From: Chimonanthus salicifolius
Taxonomy: Eukaryota; Streptophyta; Magnoliopsida; Laurales; Calycanthaceae
Direction: 5' to 3'
Length of the DNA stretch: 64,000 bases
Assembly: GCA_013350335.1 (NCBI GenBank)
Contig: CM023540.1
Coordinates: 45,429,222-45,493,221, forward strand
The notes under the pieces were generated by a model. That model saw only the letters and a program-made list of their open reading frames with translations, did not search any database and had not been told where the DNA came from. A program made the translations under genes and the position numbers. Positions within the stretch are counted from its first letter, which is position 1, and each line of letters begins with the position of its first letter. This document shows positions 24,125 to 33,883 of the stretch, piece after piece.

Positions 24125-24310
24125 GTACTCAGTGCCTTCTCTCATATTGTCTTCTGGAGGAAGGACCATGGAGACGTATTGTGAGAAGCCCAGAGGGTAC
24201 AGAGACAGTAAAGTAAATAAAAGTACTCAGTACCCTATCCTCGTATTGTCTTCTAGAAGAAGGACTATGGATACGCATTGAGAATTTGGCCCAGAGGGTA
24301 CAATACAGGA
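24125..24310. repeat. 99-bp tandem duplication inside the LTR
   Basis: The unit GTACTCAGTGCC...CTCATATTGTCTTCTGGAGG from 24125 recurs from 24224 as GTACTCAGTACC...CTCGTATTGTCTTCTAGAAG. Both contain the CCCAGAGGGTAC(A) word. Divergence is moderate, so the duplication is not recent. Confidence 0.85.
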
Positions 24311-24585
24311 ATTTAAACACACAAGGCGGAAAAATAAACACACAATAGTTAGCTGGGGTTAATCTTTTCTCCGATTTTACTTAGGGTCAAAAATTATATT
24401 TTGAACGTAAAATAATACAAATTTTGAGGGTGAAATTTAAATTTTACGAGAAAATCTATTTTTCCTTCATTAAAAAAAATCTCATTTTTTTAACCCCAAT
24501 ACTAAGCTATTCTACTCCTAACTTGCTATGGAGTTAATAAAAATAAGAATAGAATCATTTTAATACCATGGGTGCAAATTTTCGC

Positions 24586-24593
24586 TATAAATA
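24586..24593 (+). promoter_or_regulatory. TATA box inside the putative LTR
   Basis: TATAAATA sits in the context TTCGCTATAAATAGACTTAG. It is a near-ideal plant TATA box in the middle of the 3.3-kb LTR, and would place the U3/R boundary near 24615-24625. Confidence 0.6.
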
Positions 24594-25832
24594 GACTTAG
24601 TTTGAAAACCCGAGGGAATACGCGGGAAAACCCAATGTCTCTGCTACTGGTCGGACGAAAGAAGAGTAAAGGGAAGAAGAAGAAACAAAGAAAAAGGAAG
24701 AGAAGGAAATGGCTGAGAGAGAAAAAAAGCCATAACTTTTTCTTTCTTTCTCTCACAACTCTCTGATGATGTTTTTGAACAAAGACGATGGAAAGAAGGA
24801 AGTAAAGAAACAGAAGAAGAAAGAGAGAAACGGCAGGAAAATTTTGAGTTTTCTTTTTCCTACCTCCCTGCCTTCCTCCTCAATTTATAACCATGCTGGT
24901 GAAATTTCCACCGCACACGTCCCTATAACTGAAACCTGCAACGGTAGGTTGATTGCTACATTATCAAGATTTTTATCAATATAATATTAGTTTATTCTTT
25001 TTATTATTTATATCTATGTCATCTCTCTCATTTGAGTATTTTAGGGTCTCACTAGACTGATACAATTGGTTCACTAGGTCAGATACTAAAAACTAAGCAT
25101 GGTATTAAAATTTGGAGTGAAATCTATCTAAAAAATCCAGTGTTTTTGCTAAAAATCACTGTTTTAACAAGATCTCATAATCTTCAAGATTCTTTTTGAA
25201 AATATCCAACCTTATAGTTTGATAGAGTAAATTTGTTTGATAAAAATATTCTAAAGTTTCAAAATATTTTGAAGTCAAAAACCACATTTTCCAAGTGAAA
25301 GATTATTCAACGGCCCATATTTCATGCCTTGAAATAAATATCAAAAACTCATTATTTTAGAGGGTAAAACAATAAATAGCTTAGTTATAATACAGATTGA
25401 ATATTAACTCTCTCTGTATATTTTTAGGACTTCCTCTACCCTATCAAATTGCGGTTTTACCACTTTAAAACTTAAGGGTAAAATAAATTAGCGAAATTAT
25501 AACGAGATTGGCATGTCATTAGATCCGGAATTTAAAAATAATGTATAATTTAAAATTTGAAGTTCAAATTAAGTCAAATAACTGAGTTTCTATAGCAACT
25601 AAGGTTTAAGCTTAAAATAATATTATTATTATATTCATAACTTCTCCATATACCTTTGAAATTTAATTAAAAGAGTTATCGGATTCAGATCGAGTCAAAC
25701 TCAGATTCGTTGAAGAAATTATTTGATACTCTTTACGATTAGAGAAAAATAATTCATAATTAATGAATAAAAATTATTTAATTAATCATGATTAATCATA
25801 ATTAACACCTAAATTGAACTGGAGTATCACAG

Positions 25833-26371
25833 ATATCCAAATATGGACCTATTTATATATAGACAAATCCATCTTAAATCTAATTATAAATATATAAACT
25901 TAATTATTCTTACTATGTTCACATCCAAATATATAAAGTTTACATCTATTTAAAGAATAGTTATGATAGAAGCCTCGATAGAAAAGTGTTGTAGTAAGTA
26001 AAAATGTTATTTGAAATGAATTTGACCTGTTTCGAACTTAAAATAAATTGATGAACCAACTTAACTTGTTCACCATAACTCCAAAAAAACTCGAAAAAAA
26101 CTCAAGGCGTCAAGCATAAAAGGGTCCTTAAACTAAGTAAGACCCAATCCAATCCAACTGTTGCCAGGGCTATCTATACGTGGATAAAACATTCCCGCTT
26201 GAGCATGTGAAAAATGAGAACAATTAGCTTATTTACTAGTTGATCATATCCAGAATTATCTAGATACATGCGCTGACCACATTCTAGAGAACATATATTC
26301 CAGTGATCCCTAGGTGTACCTTGTACACTTATTCCACCAACACGAGCGAGCTTCTGGAAACCCTGTCCTTC
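25833..26371. other. Upstream region of the phytosulfokine gene
   Basis: AT-rich at the left. No coding sequence was recognised. The last 150 bp become less AT-rich before the TATA box at 26372. Confidence 0.5.
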
Positions 26372-26378
26372 TATAAAT
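26372..26378 (+). promoter_or_regulatory. TATA box of the phytosulfokine gene
   Basis: TATAAAT lies 62 bp upstream of the start codon at 26434, followed by a CT-rich leader (TTTTCTCTCTCTCTCATCC). This predicts a transcription start near 26400 and a 5' leader of about 30 nt. Confidence 0.7.
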
Positions 26379-26433
26379 TTACCATTTTCTCTCTCTCTCA
26401 TCCATCCATTACCCAACAAATCTTCTCATAGAA

Positions 26434-26809
26434 ATGTCCAAACGCACCTTAATCTTGCTTGTTCTTCTCCTCCTCTTCTCTGCAACTTATGCAGCTCGCC
26501 GGAATCCGGTGTCTGGTAGCAATTCTCCGGAAAAAAACCATCAAAGGGTTGGTGTATTTCTTGAAAATTTTGGATTATCTAATCCTGAATTTTGATTTTG
26601 ATTGGCATTTTGTGCTAAATTTTGTTTCTTCTTAATTGGGTCACTTTCTTTATTGATCTCTTTACTGGGTTTTCTTGTAGAGTATTAATGAGGAAATCAT
26701 GGACACGAATGCAAGTTGTGAAGGAGTTGAAGAGGAAGAATGCTTGATGAGAAGGACTCTTGCAGCTCAAACAGATTACATCTATACACAAGAGAAAAAG
26801 AACCGTTGA
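26434..26809 (+). CDS. PSK: Phytosulfokine precursor, two exons (26434-26547, 26681-26809)
   Basis: This encodes an 80-residue secreted peptide-hormone precursor. Residues 1-21 form a signal peptide (hydrophobic core [16 protein letters not shown], predicted cut after Ala21). The acidic mid-region carries paired cysteines at residues 51 and 59, the spacing seen in phytosulfokine precursors. The hormone YIYTQ occupies residues 71-75 (26777-26791) and is preceded by Asp70, the residue needed for tyrosine sulfation. In the family, both tyrosines are sulfated in the Golgi and the pentapeptide is released by subtilases, then perceived by PSKR receptor kinases to promote cell growth. The single intron is GT-AG, phase 0, in the family's usual place. 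The only clear departure is Thr-Asp rather than the commoner hydrophobic-Asp before the peptide. Confidence 0.93.
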
Positions 26810-27540
26810 ATTTGTGGGCTTTTTCCCACTTGGCTTTCATGGTTGCTATGTTTGCTCCTGTTTATGTAAATTAGTCCTTAATTAAAGTAGAGTTTAATTA
26901 CTTGGACTTGTTTTAAACCAATTTATATTTAATGAAAACAGATACAGGATTATTGACTTGGTAGCATTTTTTGTTCTTCTTCTTCTTTTTGTTCTTGTGT
27001 CTTTCCTCTATGAATTAATGATGACATGGTCAGCCTCAACCCTTCTGAAATCATTTATTGTTGTGATAATTAATACTAAATTGCCCCTTTAAGGTGACCC
27101 ATACATGAATGTGTAGGATTGTTGGACATGCAAATGCTAGTAGTGACAAAAGTTTTGGTTTTAAGAAATGAGAGAGAGTGAAAGGAAAGTTCGAAGGGTA
27201 TCCAAATGGCAGTAGTGACGAGCTGTAACAATAGTTAAGGGCCTGTTTGTTCATTCTCACTCATTTCTAAAATTGATTGTAATGTATAATTTTACCTCCT
27301 CTTCTACAAATTCATCTTTTATTTAGTTCAGAAGTTCTGATTTTTTTTTTTTTTATTACATGTTCAAGTCATAAACAATGAAAGTATAGATGGAGATTGT
27401 CACTCGTCCACATAATGAAGGTTCATGTGTTGGTTGTTTTATTCCCATGTGCCATGCCTCGCTCATTGTACAATGAACGTGATTGCATACACTTGGCTTA
27501 TATATTCTTTATTAGTTTGTATCTACACTTGGCTTATATC
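26810..27540. other. Gene-free stretch 3' of phytosulfokine gene
   Basis: It contains the probable 3' UTR with TTTAATGAAAAC near 26930. Nothing else is recognisable. Confidence 0.5.
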
Positions 27541-27722
27541 TCGTAAGGTGTCCAGGCGTCTCACCCGACTAATCCTTTGAGACATGTGCACACCTCTCTA
27601 AACACACATACTGAGTTCATCAATGGGAAATAATCCATAGGGAGTACCATAGAGGTGCTGGGTAGGAATTGACCTCAAGACGTGGCTTCTTGAGGCTTGA
27701 CTGTCAAGCAAACACCCCTAGG
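27541..27722 (-). repeat. SINE copy (family of 53506-53724)
   Basis: On the minus strand: GTTTGCTTGACAGTCAAGCC, then TCAAGAAGCCACGTCTTGAG, GTCAATTCC (B-box-like), GTGTGCACATGTCTCAAAGG, ATTAGTCGGGTGAGACGCCT then GGACACCTTACG. The order is the same as in the full copy at 53.5 kb. Confidence 0.7.
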
Positions 27723-29525
27723 GCTTTGGCTTATATATATCTTTTACGAGCAGTTCTCATGGGATTTTCATACAAACTTTAGTTTGTTAGACTCGCATTA
27801 AATCTAATAGATCTAATTCTCCCCTAACACTCACTCATCTCTTTGAATTGCACCTATATGAATTTGACAAATTTGACTTTTAAAGTCCATTGATTAAAAT
27901 CGATGAACTTTCACCATTAGATAAATTTGAAATTTTGAAGGTTTTCAATAATATAACTCTTCTCTAATTACGATAAAAATTTATGAACATCATATATAAT
28001 TCAAAGCTCAAGAGAATGTAAAAAGTGATTAATATATAAAAATAGTTTTATTGATTTTATTATAAGCATTAATTAGATAAGTAAAGTAAATAACCCTGAT
28101 AATAATAAAATAATTTTGAACAGCTATCGACGTTATGGTGACTCGATCATGAGTTCACCAAAAGCAATATTCCAGTCTCTGTCTTGGGCTGTTCAGGGTG
28201 GAAGTTTCCAATTGCATGGTGGAATGTAAAAACTTGACTTTGAATAACATTAGAGAGAAGGAAACAAAGAAAAGGACATGCAGAGTGGCCAATAGTTATA
28301 GAGTTCTGACTCCAATAATGTCAAAACTCAAAAGCAGAAGCTTCTTACACTTACTTTATTAATCTAATATAAAACTAAAATCAGAAAAAATAATCAAACA
28401 ATAGTTATCAATTCTATCTCATTCCTCTAAAAAAAAAAATTTCGAAACACTATTCCAATAAAAAACTAAAGCAAAGACAATTTTTTTTATTGAAGTAGCT
28501 CATTCTCTTTCAATCCATTTCAACTACTTTGACATAATCCTATTCAACTCTACTTGAATCATGTTTCACCCAATTCACATGATATACATTTTTATTTTTC
28601 TTAATTTATTTATTGACAATTATAATTTAAACCCATTAGTGACTTCAATTATGTGTAAAATGGAGGATTGAGCTATTTAATTAGGAAAATATTACAATTA
28701 TGTTTTATGTTATACCCCTTTATCCTTTATATATCTTAACTAATTAGTTAAAATTCAATCAATTTTGATTTGTCACATGAGCTTAAAAGTATAGTATAAC
28801 TCAAGGGTAAGTTTAACATCTCCCGTATATGGGACCATTGATGGGAAGTAGCATGTTCAATACATATACCAAAATAATACAAATTAGAATTGGATTTACC
28901 TTGAAAAACAGTTAGTGCCATAGTACGACAAATTATTATCTAATAATGAGATCAAATAAGCATTAAACAAGGTTATATGATACATGAGCTTTGTAGATGA
29001 CTTTGTATATTTATGATATTAGTCTCACTTTTAATATGGAGTGGAAATGGTCAAAAATACATAAGTTGGATGCATGCCCATCAATGTAGGCAACACTACA
29101 ATGTGACAGGTTTACACTAATTAGAAAATAATTCAAATATAAAATTTTATTTAGGAAATGCAGGAAAAGAAAATACAATTGATTGGGTCCTTTAATCCAG
29201 CTATTCTACTGTAAACCATTGTCCAATCAACCAAAAATGAAATATAATGAGTAAGCATCAGTTATGCTAAAATATGCAACTTGCAAATTGCAATACATCC
29301 AAACCCACCTCAGCTCCTGTTGCTCCAGACTATCAGTTCTGACAAATTATTTTCACAGGAAAAGTACATCAACAGTCTTTGCTTCCTGGGAGAAATGGAA
29401 AACCTCATATTTATTGGATAGAATTGGATCTCCACATTTCGATCATCAAAGCAAATCCACAGGTTTTGTGTGCGTAATCTGAAAACATTAATCAATAATT
29501 TGACCTTCACACCTTCCTAACAATT
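27723..29525. other. Gene-free stretch
   Basis: AT-rich, with no supported gene or element ends. Confidence 0.5.
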
Positions 29526-29529
29526 TCAT

Positions 29530-29700
29530 TTTTTTTTTTTTTTTAAGGATCCTGGATATCTCCACCCTACATTGAAGGTGAGACTAACCCCATGGATACA
29601 CGAAACCACCCACAAGCCTCGTATATAGATAAGTCCAAGAGGAGTGGAACCCAAGACCTTAGTGCAAACGAAAGTAAATCGCTGTGGGAACCAAGATTCA
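29530..29700 (-). repeat. SINE-like element with poly(A)
   Basis: The minus strand reads AAGGTCTTGGGTTCCACTCC (tRNA-like B-box region), then GGCTTGTGGGTGGTTTCGTG, CAATGTAGGGTGGAGATATC and CAGGATCC, followed by a run of at least 14 A's (29530-29546 on the + strand as T's). AAGGTCTTGGGTT also occurs in the SINE at 59412, suggesting a related family. Confidence 0.5.
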
Positions 29701-31040
29701 CAGTTTTTAAGGTTTCTTTGGAGTATGCAAAAGACATCATCGCCACCAACATCAAAGCCCTATCCCATCCATCTAGGGTCAGTTCTGCTTATTCAACTTC
29801 TCCACTCGCCATTAAATCGAAGTATATTAAATACATAGCCCCTAGATTCAGACCAACAAAAAAAAAGGCACCTGGTTTCTTTGGCATTCTCCTGAGGATG
29901 AAAAACTATTTCAGTAACTAGAGACGGCAAAAGAGAGCCAGTGATGTCAACCTCTGCCAATTCAAATGATTTCCACATTCCTCAATAAGCCCAACATACA
30001 ATGGTGAACTCCTTAACATACAATCGTTACCCACCGCTTTATATGTTCAAGTGATTGGGTATCCCCACTTTCTGTGAGAGGTCTCGTCTTTGATCCCTTG
30101 AGGTGTCTTATCCGATCCATGGTGCTTGTGGATGGTGTCATGGATACAAAGTTTTTCCAATGATCACCACAAAGTAGAGTTGGCGGTTTCCATGGTTACC
30201 AAAAAAAATGATAATTTCATTTATGCTCTAATCTAGAAGCATAAATGAAGTCAAAGATAAATAGAAGGAAATACACAAGAAATTGATCTCACCTGACAAG
30301 GCTGTACAAGTAAAAAAAGTGCACAAGGAAGGATAGAGATTTGCAGTTCAATACCACCAAGCTCTACATGTAAATGTCCCAATCTTACTCCAACCAGGCA
30401 TAAAGGGGCAAACTAGTCCTGCATTCTATAACAATAATGATTGGGCCTTCTTACAACCAAGCTCTACATGTAAATGTCCCAATCTTACTCCAACCAGGCA
30501 TAAAGGGGCAAACTAGTCCTGCATTCTATAACAATAATGATTGGGCCTTCTGAGGATCTAGGTAACTATTTCCCTGCAAACCACTTACACTGAAACAACA
30601 ATAAGAAATACCTAGGGTATAATTACATGTATGCTCCATCAAGGTCTCAACAAAGGCAACTGCAAGCCAAGATCTATATGCCTAGTTGGATTTCTCCGAC
30701 AGGCAAACAAGTCCATGAATGATATTAAAACATCTCATCACAAAGCCTAATGAGTTGATTGGATAGCAAATTGATGCAGGACAGGGCTCCACATCACACT
30801 TCTAACAAGAGGACCATTAGACAAGGCTAATGTCAACTTTGCCGGCACACTAAATACAAATGAAAGGGCATTACCAGGAATATATAATGAAAATCGAGAC
30901 TTTCATCCCCAGAAAAAAAAAATTGCACTATATTAGAACCAAAATCTGAATAAGGGACTCTACAAATTAAGCACCCAAAAAATGAGACAGTATTGATCAA
31001 TCATTTTCTGTAGATCTAATTTGAACAAATTAAGACCTGT
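29701..31040. other. Gene-free stretch with a recent tandem duplication
   Basis: Apart from the 100-bp duplication (30357-30551), no features were recognised. A block near 30040-30200 has some SINE-like wording (GTGATTGGGTATCCCC; GGTCTCGTCTTTGATCCC), but I could not fix its ends. Confidence 0.45.
30357..30551. repeat. Exact 100-bp tandem duplication
   Basis: 30357-30451 and 30457-30551 are identical over 95 bp (starting CCAAGCTCTACATGTAAATG), with a period of exactly 100 bp. Identity implies a very recent event or an assembly duplication. Confidence 0.95.
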
Positions 31041-31043
31041 TTC

Positions 31044-31400
31044 CAGCTCATGACCCATGCTTATATGCCTGTCTATTGTGTCTGCAAGCAGCTGGAGAGT
31101 AGATCACCTTTTCATCCACTGTTCCTTTACTGCTGGATCTGAAGCATCTACCTCCATCTTCTCAAAGCAAGTATGGTCATGCCGGCACCAGTTTAAAACA
31201 TTTGTTTCCTCACTTGTTATTTGGTTCTTCAATAGGTGTATGCTTATAGTGTGATTTTGTGGAATTACTGCTCCAGGAAGTGCTTCGGTTTCAAAATGCT
31301 GAAAGAGACGAACATTTTTCTGTAACAGTTCCAAAAAGTAGAGCAGGTTCCAGATTTTGCCACATTTAGAACAGCACCACGGCAGTCACAACCAGGAGTT
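31044..31400 (-). pseudogene. Possible coding remnant, unidentified
   Basis: On the minus strand an open stretch reads ELLQKNVRLFQHFETEALPG, ending after KEQWMKR at a stop (31104). The same frame continues after that stop as STLQLLADTIDRHISMGHELETG. Composition is protein-like (Glu, His, Leu, balanced), with little low-complexity sequence, unlike its surroundings. I do not recognise the family. It could be a terminal exon carrying one premature stop, or a degraded gene fragment. No splice sites or partner exons were identified. Confidence 0.35.
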
Positions 31401-31735
31401 TCAGAATGTTCCAATGCCTGATCTATTTTGTGATTTGAGAACTGGAATTTAGATATTCGAGAAGCATGGTTAAGTTCTAGTCATTCATATCATATATATG
31501 GTGTCGTCTTCCTTTTCTTCTGCAGTTTTTTTTGGTAGTTTGTACACTTTTTTTCTTCTCTTTTTTATTTTATTTTATTTTTGAAATGGCCATTATTTTG
31601 ATCTGTTTCACAGTATGAGCACATTTTTTTCCTCCCGGGCTGCTTTTCTTTATTATTTTCTTCAAATTGAAAAATCAATTATTGCTCAAAAAGAAATCCT
31701 GCTTACATGCATTAAGAATAAAATAACCAATTAAC

Positions 31736-31973
31736 TATTATGATGAAAATAGGGAGAAATGAAAGAAAGAGATGGAGGAAAAGAGAAGAAAATAGAGAGA
31801 GAGAGAGAGAGATAATTCTATTGCTTGTACTTCTAACAAAGGAGGACACATGTATAAAAAGAGTACATGGAGTCAATCAAGGCAAGGAAAAATGAAAAAA
31901 AAATTAGTTACAATCAATGAAATCTAACAATATCTAAAAGTCAACCACAAAATGTGATACACCATATCCGACA
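31736..31973 (-). repeat. 3' LTR of the deleted Copia element
   Basis: This 238-bp copy aligns with 33101-33340 over its length, including the GA-rich tract (31794-31812) and TATCTAAAAGTCAACCAC near 31930. Confidence 0.8.
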
Positions 31974-33100
31974 AGCCCAGCTTGTTGAAGACATCATCAA
32001 GTTGAGAGAGAGATGGCTCTCATCATCATGTTTGCTAATTGATCCTTGGACTTCAAATATGGAGTGACAATATTCCCAGAAAATACATGATGTCGAAGAA
32101 AATAGTGAAATAGTTACCTTCTCACCATGGACATCGAGACACTACCAAACCACGTAAATCTCGTGTCTTTTTTATGATTGCTTATGTGTTTGCTATATCG
32201 TGAAGTTTGTTTTTCAACAAAGCCCCACTAATAACTAAACCCCCCCCAACCCCCCTTTTTCCCTTTTTCCTCCTCCTCTTCCCACTCCCACACTTCGACC
32301 TCCATGTCCTGGGTCTCCACCCAATTTGAACCCATTGACCCCATTTTGGACCTCAAAATCATGGCACTTTAAATCCAATGGAACTCTCCTACAGTAATTG
32401 TGCTCAAAACAGCAAAAAATGGGCCCCACAATCAGAGATCAGCAATACCAACTAGTTGGATGAGAAAGAAAGTGCAAGGGAGATTTTTTAGGAGTTGTTT
32501 GGTGTTAATCAGGTCCTAAAGGCTCCAAATCTTAGTGCAAAATCTAGGAAAAAACATACCCAAGTGACTGCCGCATGAGGACAGCGTCAACAATGGCCCC
32601 CACAAATCACTTGACGAAGAAAAACCCAAAAGGATATGTACTAGGGCCTTGGGTGACTATAGAAGTGTGGTTTGCAACAATATCTGCAAGTTACTATTGC
32701 AAATCTGAGAGAAGGAAGAGCGGAAAACACTATTCTCAAACGTTCCAGGCATGAAAACAAGAAGGCAAAATAAGAGGCACTACAAGTCATCAAACCCTTG
32801 GACCCACCTGATGGATGAAAGGAGGACCCACAAATGCTTGGGGGCTGGGGTGGTTTTGAAGGCCGGTGAACAGTGTCCTAATGATCAAGAGGTGCCCAGT
32901 AAAGCTACCCTGAAACTATCGATAGGGCTTCCTACAGTCTAGAAAAAAATTGTGAACCGACAAGGGGATGGTTCCACCACGAATGGAGAAGATTATAGGG
33001 AAGAGAGATACTTCAGAGGCTGCAAAAAGTTTATAAAGACCCAAAATAAAATATGATGTTACAAAATGGATAACTCAGAAATCGAACTTGGCAAATACCA

Positions 33101-33340
33101 TGTTAGAATGAAAATAGTGAGAAAAGAAAGTAACGGAGGAGGAAAGAAGAATTGAGAGAGAGAGAATTCTCTTTGTGTATTGTATTACTTGTGTTCCTAA
33201 TAGAAGAGGATACAAGTATATATAGAGTATAGGGACCCAATTAAGGCGAGGGAAAAAGGAAAGAAAATCATTTACAATCGATTATATCTAAAAGTCAACA
33301 CACGTGTAAAATGTAAAATACACCATATCCTACGACAACA
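33101..33340 (-). repeat. 5' LTR of the deleted Copia element
   Basis: This 240-bp copy has intact ends (TGTTAGAATG...CGACAACA on the + strand). A TATATATAGAGTATAGGG stretch near 33213-33230 is the likely LTR promoter region. The two LTRs differ noticeably, so the insertion is not recent. Confidence 0.83.
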
Positions 33341-33883
33341 ATAACAAACAGCAAGAAGACTAAGGGCCTATAGCATAGTTGGTAAATGCTCATCGTTGAA
33401 ACCATGAAAGATGCGAGTCAAAGGCATGTCACCAGCTCAACAACCAACCCCCCCATGTTGCATTATCAACATTTACAAAGAAATAAAACAATTTCAAATC
33501 ACTGGCAATTAGATATGGTAATAAATGACAACCCCCCAACAACCTATATGTCATCTCTTGTTGAGGTTTCCTTCAATTCCTAGTTTTCCAAGTATGTCGT
33601 TCATACTATTCAATTACCATATAGTCTTCTGAGCACTAATTTCAGAGAAAGTGTATATCAAAGGTAATCAGTGAAGACTCTTACTGCATAAGGTGAAATA
33701 GGATGGAACTCTAAAACGTCGAAGTTACCTTCCACATTAGTCATTACTAACTTGCCTCCAAACAAACTCTAAGAAATAGATGCAAGAAGTGAGAACTACA
33801 ACACTTTAGTTAGAGTTATGAAGGGTCAAGGTTCTTACATATTTCCATGACCTTAACTAGGCCAATGAGAAGATCCTAACAGT
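33341..33883. other. Gene-free stretch
   Basis: 3' flank of the minus-strand gene that follows. No other feature was recognised. Confidence 0.5.

Larger units (their letters stand above)
22543..25832 (+). mobile_element. Probable long solo LTR (about 3.3 kb)
   Basis: The block begins TGTCACGCCCCGAACCTGG and ends GGAGTATCACA, the TG...CA format of an LTR. It has no coding capacity. Inside are GCCCAGTGAGAAGAACTCAC, CACCGGGATCAGTCCCC and CGCCGGGGTCAACCCC motifs, a 99-bp tandem duplication, and a core-promoter-like CTATAAATAGA followed by a downstream A/G-rich leader. No polyprotein adjoins it, so a solo LTR is the simplest reading. The 5-bp flanks (GGGTA and GATAT) do not match, so the boundaries and solo status are uncertain. 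Confidence 0.6.
31736..33340 (-). mobile_element. Internally deleted Copia LTR retrotransposon
   Basis: Two about 240-bp LTRs in the same orientation frame a 1.1-kb interior. The plus-strand ends are TATTATGATG at 31736 and CGACAACA at 33340. The flanks TTAAC (31731-31735) and ATAAC (33341-33345) agree at 4 of 5 positions, as expected for an integrase target duplication. On the minus strand the 5' LTR ends TTCTAACA and is followed by TGGTATTTGCC, a mutated initiator-Met-tRNA primer site. Just before the 3' LTR, SKDQLANMM...NKLGLSD is the C-terminus of Copia RNase H. Gag, protease, integrase and RT are missing, so it is non-autonomous. The same LTR family recurs at 51972. Confidence 0.85.

Noticed and set aside
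24526..24984. Lys/Arg- or Phe/Leu-rich open frames inside the 3.3-kb LTR
   Set aside because: Both strands are open only because of AAG/TTC low complexity. There is no protein-like composition.
26174..26419. Minus-strand open frame over the phytosulfokine promoter
   Set aside because: It covers the TATA box and leader of a well-supported + strand gene and has no recognisable motifs.
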